The translations under genes and the position numbers were made by a program. 8,951 nucleotides of DNA from Cellvibrionaceae bacterium (GTDB lineage: Bacteria > Pseudomonadota > Gammaproteobacteria > Pseudomonadales > Cellvibrionaceae), in NCBI GenBank assembly GCA_030597965.1, contig JAUVQU010000090.1, positions 1 to 8,951 on the forward strand, in the 5' to 3' direction. This document shows positions 1 through 7,310 of the stretch, one piece after another. Below the pieces are notes generated by a model that was not told the DNA's origin, made no database searches, and was given only the letters and a program-made list of their open reading frames with translations. Positions within the stretch are counted from its first letter, which is position 1. The number at the start of each line of letters is the position of its first letter.

Positions 1-1136
1 CAACATCGGCGCAACAACAGGATGCGCTGGAGTCCGCAGGTACTAGTTATTTGAGGAATTTTGGCACTCAAGCTTTACTGATGGGTAATGCTCAAGCTGA
101 CCTTATTTTAAATCGTTTGCAGCGTGGCCGTATCTCTACAAAGACTAATCCAAGAGAGGCTGCTGTTAGCAGTGTTAGCCTGTTTGACAAGCGGAGTAAT
201 TATCAGCCGGCGACCAATGAGGACTCAGTTCAGGCGCTAACAGCTTTAGTGGCTGAGGGTAGCTCCGCAGGCGAAAAGAAAGTGTCTGATGGCCTTGTCT
301 TATTTGTAGCGGGCTCAGTTTCAACTGGCTCTATAGAGGGCTCGGCAAATGGTGCGGGTGCGGACCTTGATGGTTTCTCCCTAACGGGTGGAGTGGAATA
401 TCAGATTAATGGTATGAGCTTTGTCGGTGCTGCCATTGGTTTAAGTCAAAGTGATAGTGATATTAGCCATGGTCGTGGCGAACTGAATGCAGATGGCTAT
501 ACCGCCATGTTCTTTAGTGGTTATGGCGGGTCTACGGGTATCTATGCAGATGCTGTAGCGGTCTACACTCAATTAAAGTACGACAATGAGCGTGATATTT
601 CTTTTGCAGGTTTTTCAGAGGCCGCCAAAAGTGAAACCGATGGCGATCAGTATATGGCGACTGTGAAAACCGGTTACAACTTCGAAGTTGGTGGGATTAT
701 AGTCGGCCCAAGCCTTCGCTATCAGCATGTTGAGCTGGAAGTTGATGCTTACCAAGAGTCGGGTGCAGGCGTGCTGAATATGTCAGTCGATGCGATGGAG
801 TTTGAGTCGAGGACTGTGTGGTTGGGTGGTGAAATGGGTATGCCTATTACTCTTGAAAATGATAATTCGGCACGGCTTAGCGTGAAGGTTCACAGGGTGA
901 AAGACTTGGATGCCGAGAGTGATAGCGTTCTTACTGAGTTCTCAGGTGGTGCATTGCCATTTATTACACCGTTAGATGAATATGATGATAACTACTTGGT
1001 TGTAGGTTTAGGGTTCGACGTAAGTATTGTTGGAGGTGAAACTCCAATGACGGTATCCGTAAACTACGACGGTATTTATAAAAATGATGATTACTCTGAA
1101 CACGTGGGAAGCATTAGCCTAAATATGAATTTCTAA
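1..1136 (+). CDS. Autotransporter beta-domain protein, C-terminal part (5' end outside window)
   Basis: The reading frame is open from the first complete codon at position 3, so the true start lies upstream; the TTG at 51 is not needed as a start. About 377 residues are visible. The first ~90 include a TQALLMGNAQADLILNRL-like segment of the kind that links passenger and barrel. The rest is alternating hydrophobic/polar strands with many Gly and aromatic residues (for example LTGGVEYQ, YTAMFFSGYGG, TVKTGYNF, LVVGLGFDV), ending in SISLNMNF with a terminal Phe. A terminal aromatic residue after alternating residues is the usual outer-membrane barrel assembly signal. This fits a type V secretion autotransporter barrel (PF03797-like) that sits in the outer membrane and exports or displays the upstream passenger. 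The passenger is not in the window, so its activity (protease, esterase, adhesin) cannot be told. Confidence 0.85.
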   Translation, partial: TSAQQQDALESAGTSYLRNFGTQALLMGNAQADLILNRLQRGRISTKTNPREAAVSSVSLFDKRSNYQPATNEDSVQALTALVAEGSSAGEKKVSDGLVLFVAGSVSTGSIEGSANGAGADLDGFSLTGGVEYQINGMSFVGAAIGLSQSDSDISHGRGELNADGYTAMFFSGYGGSTGIYADAVAVYTQLKYDNERDISFAGFSEAAKSETDGDQYMATVKTGYNFEVGGIIVGPSLRYQHVELEVDAYQESGAGVLNMSVDAMEFESRTVWLGGEMGMPITLENDNSARLSVKVHRVKDLDAESDSVLTEFSGGALPFITPLDEYDDNYLVVGLGFDVSIVGGETPMTVSVNYDGIYKNDDYSEHVGSISLNMNF

Positions 1137-1148
1137 CTGTTTCACGTT

Positions 1149-1187
1149 TGGGGGTAGGGTCAATTATTTGGCTGCGCCCCTTTTTAT
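1149..1187 (+). terminator. Probable rho-independent terminator after the autotransporter
   Basis: Thirteen bases after the autotransporter stop, a G-run (1150-1154) can pair with CCCC at 1177-1180, and TAG/CTG may add pairs across an internal loop. TTTTT follows directly at 1181-1185. The stem is imperfect and the loop large, so this is a moderate call that rests mainly on position and the T-run. Confidence 0.4.
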
Positions 1188-1192
1188 TAAGC

Positions 1193-1204
1193 TCTGAATT
1201 CAGA
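1193..1204. repeat. 12-bp perfect palindrome TCTGAATTCAGA
   Basis: A perfect palindrome with no spacer lies just downstream of the autotransporter terminator. No gene starts near it, so an operator role is not supported; it may be chance. Confidence 0.3.
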
Positions 1205-1234
1205 TGATAACTGCAAATTAACAGTGTGGCTCAG

Positions 1235-1255
1235 TATTTATCCTGTTGATAAATA
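1235..1255. repeat. AT-rich inverted repeat with 8-bp arms
   Basis: TATTTATC and GATAAATA are exact reverse complements separated by the 5-base loop CTGTT. It lies between the autotransporter and the first tRNA-like remnant. No T-run follows on either strand, so it is not an obvious terminator. Function unknown. Confidence 0.45.
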
Positions 1256-1286
1256 AGGTGAAAATGGTGTGTCCGCAGGGCATAAA

Positions 1287-1347
1287 GGCCCGCCCAGACT
1301 TGAACCGCGGACCTGCCGAATATGAACTAGATTCTCTAACCAGCTAA
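1287..1347 (-). pseudogene. Decayed tRNA-like remnant A (CAT-anticodon type)
   Basis: On the minus strand this reads as a D-arm piece (TTAGCTGGTTAGAG), an anticodon region containing TTCATAT with CAT at the anticodon position, a variable loop GGCAGGTCC, a T-loop GTTCAAGTC, and an acceptor-like GGGCGGGCC. It is collinear with remnant B from the anticodon onward. The T-stem no longer pairs fully, the 5' acceptor strand is absent, and no CCA follows. Instead TTTATGCCCTGC follows, as in remnant C. The D-arm TAG is also the stop codon of the overlapping 126-codon gene. A methionine or lysidine-type isoleucine tRNA ancestor is likely from the CAT, but identity is uncertain. Confidence 0.6.
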
Positions 1348-1724
1348 TTTGGTCGGTTCCTGGCCACACTGCGATTCTCGCGACTCGCTAAGCGTTTTTC
1401 CCATTCACCATCATTCTCTCGAGCGCAAGCTTCCTCAGAATCAAAGATAACCTGCTGCTTCGGCGCTTTGAGTTTCACGCCGATCTTCAGTAGCTTGGAT
1501 TGAAGCAGCTTGTGGATCACACTTGCATCGACCTGTTCCTGGTATTCTTGCGTATCGAATACACAGGTAATCAGAAGGCTGGCGGGAAAGTTTGTGTAGT
1601 TGGCTTGATGGGTGAGCCACTGAAACCCCGGCACATCTTCCAGAAATTGCTCGCAGGCAGAGGTCAGTGCCAGTCGCACATTCTTGTCGATCTTTTTCTC
1701 TGTCTTACTTTGAGGTTTGGTCAT
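1344..1724 (-). CDS. Conserved hypothetical protein, 126 aa
   Basis: A small soluble protein with a charged start (KTEKKIDKNVRLALTSACEQ), a middle PGFQWLTHQANYTNFPASLLITCVFDT, and a C-terminal IFDSEEACARENDGEWEKRL. The GFQWLTH...FP.SL...CVFDT pattern recurs in small gammaproteobacterial proteins that are often auto-labelled Fis-family regulators. No helix-turn-helix is evident here, so that label should not be carried over. It starts 38 bases after the GDCCVxC gene on the same strand, so the two may be co-transcribed. The upstream SD is weak. The last ~14 residues (ASRENRSVARNRPN) run up to and end inside tRNA-like remnant A. The natural end may have been just after EWEKRL, with the tail acquired when the tRNA-like sequence arrived; that is inference. 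Confidence 0.75.
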   Translation of the reverse strand: MTKPQSKTEKKIDKNVRLALTSACEQFLEDVPGFQWLTHQANYTNFPASLLITCVFDTQEYQEQVDASVIHKLLQSKLLKIGVKLKAPKQQVIFDSEEACARENDGEWEKRLASRENRSVARNRPN

Positions 1725-1762
1725 GCTTGTATTAGCTCAGAAATGAGTTAAGTAGTTTCAGA

Positions 1763-1975
1763 TCACCTGCAACACTTGCCACTCTCTTGTATTGGGGGAC
1801 ATTTAACTGATCCGTAAGAGCAGTAGACGCAGCAATCCCCCTTGAGAGGTTTTAAAAGCGCATGACATGATTCGCACTCGTAGAACCACTGACATGAATC
1901 TAAAGGCATGGTTTCAGTCTTTTTATAACCGCACTTTGGGCAGGTGATGGCCGATTCAAGCGTTATTCCCTTCAT
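1763..1975 (-). CDS. GDCCVxC domain-containing protein, 70 aa cysteine-rich
   Basis: From the chosen start the protein has 70 residues and eleven cysteines: CPKC (12-15), C28, CESC (34-37), GDCCVYC (46-52), C59 in KCPP, and CC at 68-69. GDCCVYCSYGSVKCPPIQ is the hallmark of the family named for GDCCVxC, some members of which are annotated as selenoproteins. The paired CxxC motifs suggest a zinc ribbon and the GDCC motif a redox or metal-binding site, but no reaction is established. The frame extends seven codons further to an ATG at 1996. I chose the ATG at 1975 because family members usually begin with MK-ITLES just before the first CPxC; neither start has a strong SD. The 126-aa gene follows 38 bases downstream. 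Confidence 0.8.
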   Translation of the reverse strand: MKGITLESAITCPKCGYKKTETMPLDSCQWFYECESCHALLKPLKGDCCVYCSYGSVKCPPIQESGKCCR

Positions 1976-2131
1976 TGATTCATGCCTGTGGCCCATTAGA
2001 TATCAAAATATCACTTCAGTATTATAGCTGGATTGACTGTATAAAGTTATGTCAGTGGGGAGGAGTGGGTGGCCTGTGTACGGTGGGTTCTTATGTATGT
2101 AAGGGGTTGCTATTCTCGCTGGCATTTTACT

Positions 2132-2965
2132 TTATTCGCCTACAGAGGTTTTGGATTTCCACAATACCCAGCTCACTGCCACTCCAATTGAAAAATAATG
2201 ATCTGTTTCTACTAACGGGCTATCTTCTATCTTGGCGCCATACAAGGTGTCGTAACGTAAGTAACTGCCAAGCCACCATTGCCCGATGCGACGACTCAGA
2301 CCGACTTTAAAATACGCTCCATTATATCCGGCTTCTGCATCATATGCGGCGCGAGTCGTACTTTGATACTGAGGGCCTATGCCGTAGTAATAGTCATGAT
2401 AATTGCTGTCAGCGAACAATGCGCCGATGCTATAACTCAATTTATAGTGGGTTCGATATTCAGGGTTTTTGAAAGATAAATGAGGATTGAAGAGCCAGCC
2501 CACGTGATTTACATCCAGTCCATCGTAGGCAAATACTCCTCGTGCAGGTAACTTCAGCGAGAATCCACTATCTAAAGATCCTGTGAGGTTTATGTCGAGG
2601 GAAGGGCCTAATTCAAAAGTAGGGTGAATTTCTGGCATCCCTTCGCGTAATTTGTTGTCGTCACTGTCGCTGGCCAAAGCGGCATCGGCACTGATATTAA
2701 ATTCCAGGTTATCGGAGCGAAAAATTTTGCCACGCACCCCATCGCGACCGGACTCGAAAAAATCGCCGTGGTAGACAACATAGGGTATTGGGATGGCGTT
2801 GAATTGATAGTCTTTCGAGCCGCGATAGTCCGCCAAAAACTGGCCTCCAATACCGACCCCTAATTCGACTTTCGGCTCTTCAGCGTCTGCGTGCGCGAGA
2901 TTGACACTGGTAAAAAGTGCCAGGATAACCAGGCAGGGGTGTATCACTACGGGTGCGATATTCAT
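2132..2965 (-). CDS. MipA/OmpV family outer-membrane protein
   Basis: A 277-residue protein with a signal peptide at ~1-26 (hydrophobic VILALFTSVNLAHA, cleavage after AHA), then VELGVGIGGQFLADYRGSKDYQFNAIPIPYVVYHGDFF, the typical start of the MipA/OmpV barrel (PF06629). The remainder shows alternating strands such as FNISADAAL, FSLKLPARGVF, YFKVGLSRRIG and WWLGSYLRYD, ending YFSIGVAVSWVLWKSKTSVGE. Family members form small outer-membrane barrels; E. coli MipA is an MltA/PBP1B scaffolding partner and OmpV-type proteins are porin-like. The role here cannot be assigned beyond the family. The start is supported by AAGAAGAG about 7 bases upstream of the ATG. It appears monocistronic; no clear terminator is seen downstream (1997-2131 holds nothing I recognise). 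Confidence 0.88.
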   Translation of the reverse strand: MNIAPVVIHPCLVILALFTSVNLAHADAEEPKVELGVGIGGQFLADYRGSKDYQFNAIPIPYVVYHGDFFESGRDGVRGKIFRSDNLEFNISADAALASDSDDNKLREGMPEIHPTFELGPSLDINLTGSLDSGFSLKLPARGVFAYDGLDVNHVGWLFNPHLSFKNPEYRTHYKLSYSIGALFADSNYHDYYYGIGPQYQSTTRAAYDAEAGYNGAYFKVGLSRRIGQWWLGSYLRYDTLYGAKIEDSPLVETDHYFSIGVAVSWVLWKSKTSVGE

Positions 2966-3189
2966 GGCGTCTCTTCTTTATGGTGTGTTGTGCCATAGTT
3001 TGTGATTTCTCTGATGTTTGGGCGCTCAGCCCTATGCGCCGTCAAAGCATGAAGACCAATTGGCCTGATTTACTAAGAGACGAATCTGCAACTTTTAATG
3101 AAGTAGAGGCGCCTCAATATGAGCATGTCAAACACCGAAAAGATGGTCAAGGATATCCGCCGCTAAACCAAGCGTGAATCACGCCCTGA

Positions 3190-3420
3190 TCAGCCATAAC
3201 CCCGGTGTTTGCACTTTAGGCGCCTGGCATATTCTCTGCCGAACTTATTACACCAGAGACGAATGCTCTTGTAGCTGACGGTTATACCGTGTTCAGCCAG
3301 GAGATTTTCGATATCGCGGTGGGATAGGTTGACGCGGTGATGGAGCCAGACGGCGTATTGACTGATGGCTGGCGGGAAGCGATGGCCCTTTAGATAGTTG
3401 ATGTAGGCATCCCGGGATTA
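3190..3420 (-). pseudogene. IS6-family transposase fragment (N-terminal region)
   Basis: About 75 codons between stops on the minus strand read YLKGHRFPPAISQYAVWL, then VNLSHRDIENLLAEHGITVS, then YKSIRLWCNKFGREYARRLK and CKHRGYG before TGA. This matches the N-terminal helix-turn-helix region of IS6-family transposases (compare KGRHF...I..AVRWY...SYR(D/E)L.E.LAERG in IS26), in the clade whose members read GITVSYxSIRxWCxKFG. In that clade a DDE domain beginning GDTxxxDEV follows; here TGA at 3190-3192 replaces it and no DDE residues are present. There is no in-frame ATG; a TAA lies just upstream. It is therefore a truncated, dead insertion-sequence remnant. The 5' flank carries TGACAACTTAACGG (minus strand, near 3435), which may be part of the old IS end. 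Confidence 0.85.
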
Positions 3421-3493
3421 TCCCAAAGATGCCGTTAAGTTGTCAGCACCCTGTGTCCGCCCGAACCAGTCAATCTGGTCAACTGACAGGCAC

Positions 3494-3522
3494 AAAAAAG
3501 GCCGCCATAAAGGCAGCCTTTT
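3494..3522 (-). terminator. Rho-independent terminator downstream of tRNA-Asn remnant D
   Basis: On the minus strand GGCTGCC (3512-3518) and GGCGGCC (3500-3506) form a 7-bp stem with one G-U pair around a TTTAT loop, followed by six T. It lies just after the CCA end of remnant D, as expected for a tRNA transcript terminator. The same structure with sequence variation occurs after remnant E. Confidence 0.8.
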
Positions 3523-3528
3523 GAAATA

Positions 3529-3574
3529 TGGCTCCGACACCTGGGATCGAACCAGGGGCCAATTGATTAACAGT
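3529..3574 (-). pseudogene. tRNA-Asn 3' fragment, remnant D
   Basis: The minus strand holds the 3' half of a tRNA-Asn: anticodon loop CTGTTAA (GTT anticodon), the 3' side of the anticodon stem, variable loop, a perfect T-arm CCTGG-TTCGATC-CCAGG, and acceptor 3' strand with encoded CCA (TGG at 3529-3531). 45 of 46 bases match remnant E. Recognisable tRNA sequence stops near the 5' side of the anticodon stem; the D-arm and 5' acceptor strand are missing, so it cannot make a working tRNA. It lies between the IS6 remnant and unnamed repeat copy R1. Confidence 0.85.
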
Positions 3575-3596
3575 ACAACGCAGTCGTGCTGTGGCT

Positions 3597-3726
3597 TGCA
3601 CTAAGTTGAAGATCTATGAGGACTTTATGGGGCGCCTGAATGATTTTTTACTGCAGCCGCATTTGTGGCTGAATCACCCAGATACCCATGTGGCGCAAAT
3701 AATCCCGTTTGCCGAATTCCGGACGG
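3597..3726. repeat. Unnamed diverged repeat, copy R1
   Basis: Aligns with 8641-8799. The best block (3678-3726, CCAGATACCCATGTGG...TTTGCCGAATTCCGG) matches about four bases in five, and a second block around TTTATGG...CTGAATG aligns without gaps. R2 has about 26 extra bases between the blocks. On the minus strand both copies read similar peptides (EFGK...L.HMG.W and FR..IK...I..LV), but R1 has a stop and a frame change. Both copies lie on the 5' side of a tRNA-Asn 3' fragment (relative to the tRNA strand). It could be a decayed gene or a non-coding mobile repeat. Confidence 0.6.
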
Positions 3727-3750
3727 CTAACTTGTGACCCTTTACTGTAT

Positions 3751-5319
3751 TTAAACCATTATGCCCCTTATGGTGAAGTAGAAGATGGCAGCCAGGATTC
3801 CGGAGGCTGGTACGGTAATAATCCAAGCTGCTGCGATTTTAAGTAATGCAGTGCGTTTCACGAGCTCTGTGCGGTAAATTTTATTTAGACTTTTACGTTC
3901 TTTCTTATTCAGGGTGCTGGCTTTTGAATTTTTCTTTAGTTTATCCAGCATGGCACTTTTTTCAGGCAAACTGGCCTGTTCAAAGTTATCCAGATAATCC
4001 TCTATCAGTTTTTCGTCTTCACCATGATGGTGGTCTTTGATTTCGTGAATTCGCTTGGCATGGCTAGTTTTGAGGTACTCTCGCAGAAAACCTATACCAA
4101 AAATCCCGCCTACTGCGATATGAGTTGATGAAACAGGTAATCCGAAGTGGGTGGCGATGATCACGGTGATAGACGCAGCCATAGCAACACAGAAGGCTCG
4201 GGACTGATCCAGTTCTGTAATCTCGGAACCGACGGTGCGAATCAGTTTCGGACCATAGAGTGCCAGACCCAGGGATATTCCGATGGCACCGACAAGCATT
4301 ACCCACAAAGGGATAGCGGCTTTGGCAACAATGGCACCCTTTAAAACAGCGTCATTAATGGCTGCTAGCGGGCCGATTGCGTTGGCAACATCATTGGCTC
4401 CGTGAGCGAAACTGAGCATGGCTGCTGCGAAGATCAGGGGGATGCTAAAAAGCTGGTTTACGCTCTCTTTAGTATTTTTCATACGCGCGGCGGCGCGCCC
4501 TATTCGAGGGCGCAAAATGACGAAATAGGCGGCTACAGCAATAGCGAAACCGATGGCAATTGCCTCAAGAAAATCCACTGCCCATATTTTCTTCAGTCCT
4601 TTCAGCATTAGATAGGTTCCGAATGCCCAGATCATAAAGGATACAAAAATAGGAACCATGCGAGCGGCAGCTGTGGCCATATCTTGTTGGTAGGTGATGG
4701 TTCTTTTTATAAGGTAAAGAAAAGTCGCTGCAATTATTGCTCCCATCACAGGTGAAATTATCCAGCTGGCAGCGATCTGTCCCATTTTAGACCAGTTGGC
4801 AATATCCATGCCGCCGGCAGCGATTCCGGCGCCTAACACACCTCCAACTATGGAGTGGGTGGTAGACACTGGTGCGCCAAGAGCCGTAGCAATATTTAGC
4901 CAAACTGCTCCTGCGAGCAGGGCGCCCATCATTACCCAGATAAAGGTATTGGTATCCCCAATCAGGGATGGGTCGATAATTCCTTTCTTGATCGTGTCAA
5001 CAACCTCGCCACCAGCTACCAGTGCCCCTGCGGCCTCGAAGATGACAGCAATAATAATTGCTCCGGTGAGGGTGAGGGTCTTGGAACCAACGGCTGGCCC
5101 AACATTGTTGGCTACATCATTAGCGCCAATATTAATTGCCATGTAACCGCCGATCATGGCGGCCACCATTAAGAGAGTACCGCCAGGGACACCCTGAATA
5201 AAGGTGCTCGAATAGACCATGATGCCAATGATAAACAGCAACGCCATGCTGAATCTGGACATCTCTGAGCGACCAGATATGGTTGCTTTTTCAAATTGAT
5301 CTAAATCTTTCATGTCCAT
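3751..5319 (-). CDS. Pit-family inorganic phosphate transporter
   Basis: A 522-residue inner-membrane protein of the PHO4/PiT family (PF01384), similar in length to E. coli PitA (~500). Both inverted-repeat signatures are present: GANDVANN (65-72) and GANDVAN (307-313), each followed by a paired PVSTTHS (150-156) and PVSSTHIAVGG (395-405). About ten or more hydrophobic segments flank a charged cytosolic loop at ~415-490 containing a DHHHGE cluster, before a last membrane pair. Family members carry metal-phosphate with H+, or phosphate with Na+; the coupling ion cannot be read here. ATGs at codons 1 and 3 are both possible starts; no strong SD separates them. It diverges from the Na/Pi cotransporter gene across 156 bases, which suggests shared phosphate-related control. 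No terminator is apparent; downstream lies repeat R1. Confidence 0.93.
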   Translation of the reverse strand: MDMKDLDQFEKATISGRSEMSRFSMALLFIIGIMVYSSTFIQGVPGGTLLMVAAMIGGYMAINIGANDVANNVGPAVGSKTLTLTGAIIIAVIFEAAGALVAGGEVVDTIKKGIIDPSLIGDTNTFIWVMMGALLAGAVWLNIATALGAPVSTTHSIVGGVLGAGIAAGGMDIANWSKMGQIAASWIISPVMGAIIAATFLYLIKRTITYQQDMATAAARMVPIFVSFMIWAFGTYLMLKGLKKIWAVDFLEAIAIGFAIAVAAYFVILRPRIGRAAARMKNTKESVNQLFSIPLIFAAAMLSFAHGANDVANAIGPLAAINDAVLKGAIVAKAAIPLWVMLVGAIGISLGLALYGPKLIRTVGSEITELDQSRAFCVAMAASITVIIATHFGLPVSSTHIAVGGIFGIGFLREYLKTSHAKRIHEIKDHHHGEDEKLIEDYLDNFEQASLPEKSAMLDKLKKNSKASTLNKKERKSLNKIYRTELVKRTALLKIAAAWIITVPASGILAAIFYFTIRGIMV

Positions 5320-5354
5320 AAAAATTAGTTCTCGCTATCGGTGGCTTCGTATTT

Positions 5355-5372
5355 CTGTAATAATTCTGCTGC
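5355..5372 (+). promoter_or_regulatory. Weak Pho-box-like match between divergent phosphate transporters
   Basis: CTGTAATAATTCTGCTGC matches the E. coli Pho-box pattern (CTGTCAT-4 bases-CTGTCAT) at 12 of 18 positions, mostly in the first half-site. A second loose candidate, CTGTTACTTGTTAT, starts near 5399. The position between two phosphate transporter genes makes it worth noting, but the match is poor and may be chance. Confidence 0.25.
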
Positions 5373-5417
5373 TTAAAAGGACCATTGGATATTAATAGCT
5401 GTTACTTGTTATTGTTC

Positions 5418-5445
5418 TTGGTCAATTAAATTCAAAAGATATAAT
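5418..5445 (+). promoter_or_regulatory. Sigma70-type promoter of the Na/Pi cotransporter gene
   Basis: A perfect TATAAT -10 box at 5440-5445 is preceded at 16 bases by TTGGTC (5418-5423), a weak -35. Transcription would begin near 5452, giving a ~24-base leader with GAGAGAGG (5457-5464) as ribosome binding site before the ATG at 5476. The weak -35 is compatible with activator dependence. Confidence 0.6.
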
Positions 5446-5475
5446 ACTCGCAAGGCGAGAGAGGTTAAATAGCAG

Positions 5476-7308
5476 ATGCTTGGACGCATTTTTCTTCCAA
5501 CAATCAGTTTGATCCTGTGTTATGGATTTTGGGCCAGCACCAGCTTCAAAGACCTTGCTACAGGTGTGGCACTTTTTTTGTTTGGTATGCTATGCATGGA
5601 AGAGGGCTTCAAGGCTTTTAGTGGCGGTGCATTACAGAAGTTGCTTCGCGCAAGTACCGACCGCCTGTGGAAAAGCCTGAGCTTTGGTGTGGTAAGTACC
5701 ACGCTAATGCAGTCCTCCTCACTCGTTTCGGTAATCACTATATCCTTTCTCAGTGCAGAGATGATCACTCTGGCTCAGGGTATTGGCATTATTTTTGGTG
5801 CCAATCTGGGTACAACGACAGGAGCCTGGATAGTCGCCGGCTTCGGTCTCAAGGTAAACATTTCAGCTTACGCGATGCCTATTCTGGTATTCGGGGTACT
5901 GTTTTTGATGCAGTCTTCGGCTCGCCTAAAGGGGGCGGGATGGATTCTGGCGGGTATTGGCTTTTTGTTTCTGGGTATCCATTTCATGAAGGGTGGCTTT
6001 TCTTCCTATGCGGACCAAATTGATCTCACACAGTACGCAATAGAGGGTATAAGAGGCCTGTTGGTTTTCACCGTTGTTGGAATTGTGGCTACGGTGGTCA
6101 TGCAATCCAGCCACGCCACACTCACACTTATCATTACGGCCCTGGCAGTAGGGCAAGTCACCTACGAAAATGCATTGGCGGTTGCCATCGGTGCTAATGT
6201 AGGCACGACCATTACAGCGATATTGGGTTCTATCAGTGCCAATGTCAGTGGTAAGCGGTTGGCGGCAGCACACCTGATTTTCAATTTGGTGACTGGTACC
6301 TTAGCCCTTGTGTTTATCGGCCCGCTGCTAAGTCTTGTGGAGTCTATCAGTAGCGGGATTGGTATAGCAGCAGATGAATACACCTTGAAGCTGGCCGTTT
6401 TCCACACGCTGTTTAATACTGCCGGTGTCCTGCTGATGCTGCCCTTTATTCAGCCAATGGTAAGGTTCCTGGAGCAACGTCTGAAGGACAAGAAAATTGA
6501 ACGAGACCAACCCCGCTACCTCAGCAGTGCTTCCCTTGAATTGCCCGATGTAGCTCAGAAGGCGGCTTTCAAAGAGACTCTGCACTTGTTCGATAATGCT
6601 TTTAGCATTATCGCACACGGAATGGATGTGAAACGATCTGTAATTCTGGGGAAGGATGATCTGCAGGAATTGCTTGAGAAGCCAGCAGAGGCGATAGATA
6701 TTGATATTGATGAGCAATACTCCCTGCTGATTAAAGATATTTACAGCGCCAATATCGAATTTATCAGTCGTGCCCAGGCTGTTTCATCTGCAGAATATTC
6801 AGACAGCTTTTCGGCATTGCGCAGAGCCAATATGGATATCGTCGCGGCCATTAAGGCAACCAAACATCTGCGCAAGAATCTGCAGGTACATTCCCGCAGT
6901 GATAATCTCGACGTCCGCCGGGAATATAATCGTTTTCGTGTGAGGTTTGGTGAGGTGCTGAGGGAGCTTGCTGCCCTGAAACAAACGGAAGACCCCATTG
7001 TAACATTACTGTCACTTGACCAGATTAGAGTAGAGAACTTGGCTGCAGCCAACGACGCTGCAAAAACCGTAGACACTCTCATTCGTAACAGGCAATTATC
7101 ACCGCAATTAGCTACATCGTTAATGAACGATGGGGCCTACACCCGGGAATTGATCGGGCGCCTGTTGGATGTTGTTGATGCCATAACTAAATCCAGTCTG
7201 CCTGTCGGTGAAGCTCTGGGTGATGAAATGTCTCTGCAAATAGAAGATATCGCCGATATTGCCCGCAGTGCTGAGGGTAGTAGCCTTTCAGGTAAGCTAG
7301 AGGATTAA
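5476..7308 (+). CDS. Na/Pi cotransporter family protein with C-terminal PhoU-like domain
   Basis: A 610-residue protein. Two Na_Pi_cotrans repeats (PF02690) occupy ~25-170 and ~190-330, with the paired signatures QSSS (79-82) / GANLGTTTG (108-116) and QSSH (210-213) / GANVGTT (239-245). Hydrophobic segments make up the inner-membrane part. From ~360 to ~590 the protein is soluble, helical and charged, as in the PhoU-like domain of NptA/YjbB-type proteins. Such proteins move phosphate with Na+; E. coli YjbB acts in export. Direction here is not known. The ATG is preceded by GAGG 11 bases upstream. Together with the divergent Pit gene it forms a phosphate-transport locus, and a small coiled-coil gene starts two bases after its stop, so translational coupling is likely. 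Confidence 0.93.
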   Translation: MLGRIFLPTISLILCYGFWASTSFKDLATGVALFLFGMLCMEEGFKAFSGGALQKLLRASTDRLWKSLSFGVVSTTLMQSSSLVSVITISFLSAEMITLAQGIGIIFGANLGTTTGAWIVAGFGLKVNISAYAMPILVFGVLFLMQSSARLKGAGWILAGIGFLFLGIHFMKGGFSSYADQIDLTQYAIEGIRGLLVFTVVGIVATVVMQSSHATLTLIITALAVGQVTYENALAVAIGANVGTTITAILGSISANVSGKRLAAAHLIFNLVTGTLALVFIGPLLSLVESISSGIGIAADEYTLKLAVFHTLFNTAGVLLMLPFIQPMVRFLEQRLKDKKIERDQPRYLSSASLELPDVAQKAAFKETLHLFDNAFSIIAHGMDVKRSVILGKDDLQELLEKPAEAIDIDIDEQYSLLIKDIYSANIEFISRAQAVSSAEYSDSFSALRRANMDIVAAIKATKHLRKNLQVHSRSDNLDVRREYNRFRVRFGEVLRELAALKQTEDPIVTLLSLDQIRVENLAAANDAAKTVDTLIRNRQLSPQLATSLMNDGAYTRELIGRLLDVVDAITKSSLPVGEALGDEMSLQIEDIADIARSAEGSSLSGKLED

Positions 7309-7310
7309 CG

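Noticed and set aside
2953..3177. 74-codon plus-strand frame with GTG start and hydrophobic N-terminus
   Set aside because: Starts inside the MipA gene's 5' end on the other strand, has no SD and no recognised motif, and would occupy the MipA promoter region. A remnant is possible but unsupported.
3651..3737. Peptide KIYEDFMGRLNDFLLQP... in R1 resembling the C-terminus of LysR-type regulators
   Set aside because: Similarity is short and R2 does not keep the same frame, so a LysR remnant is not supported.
4796..5146. 116-codon plus-strand frame inside the Pit gene
   Set aside because: Antisense shadow of a strong membrane-protein gene; composition (Ala/Pro/Ile-rich) is what the reverse of that gene gives.
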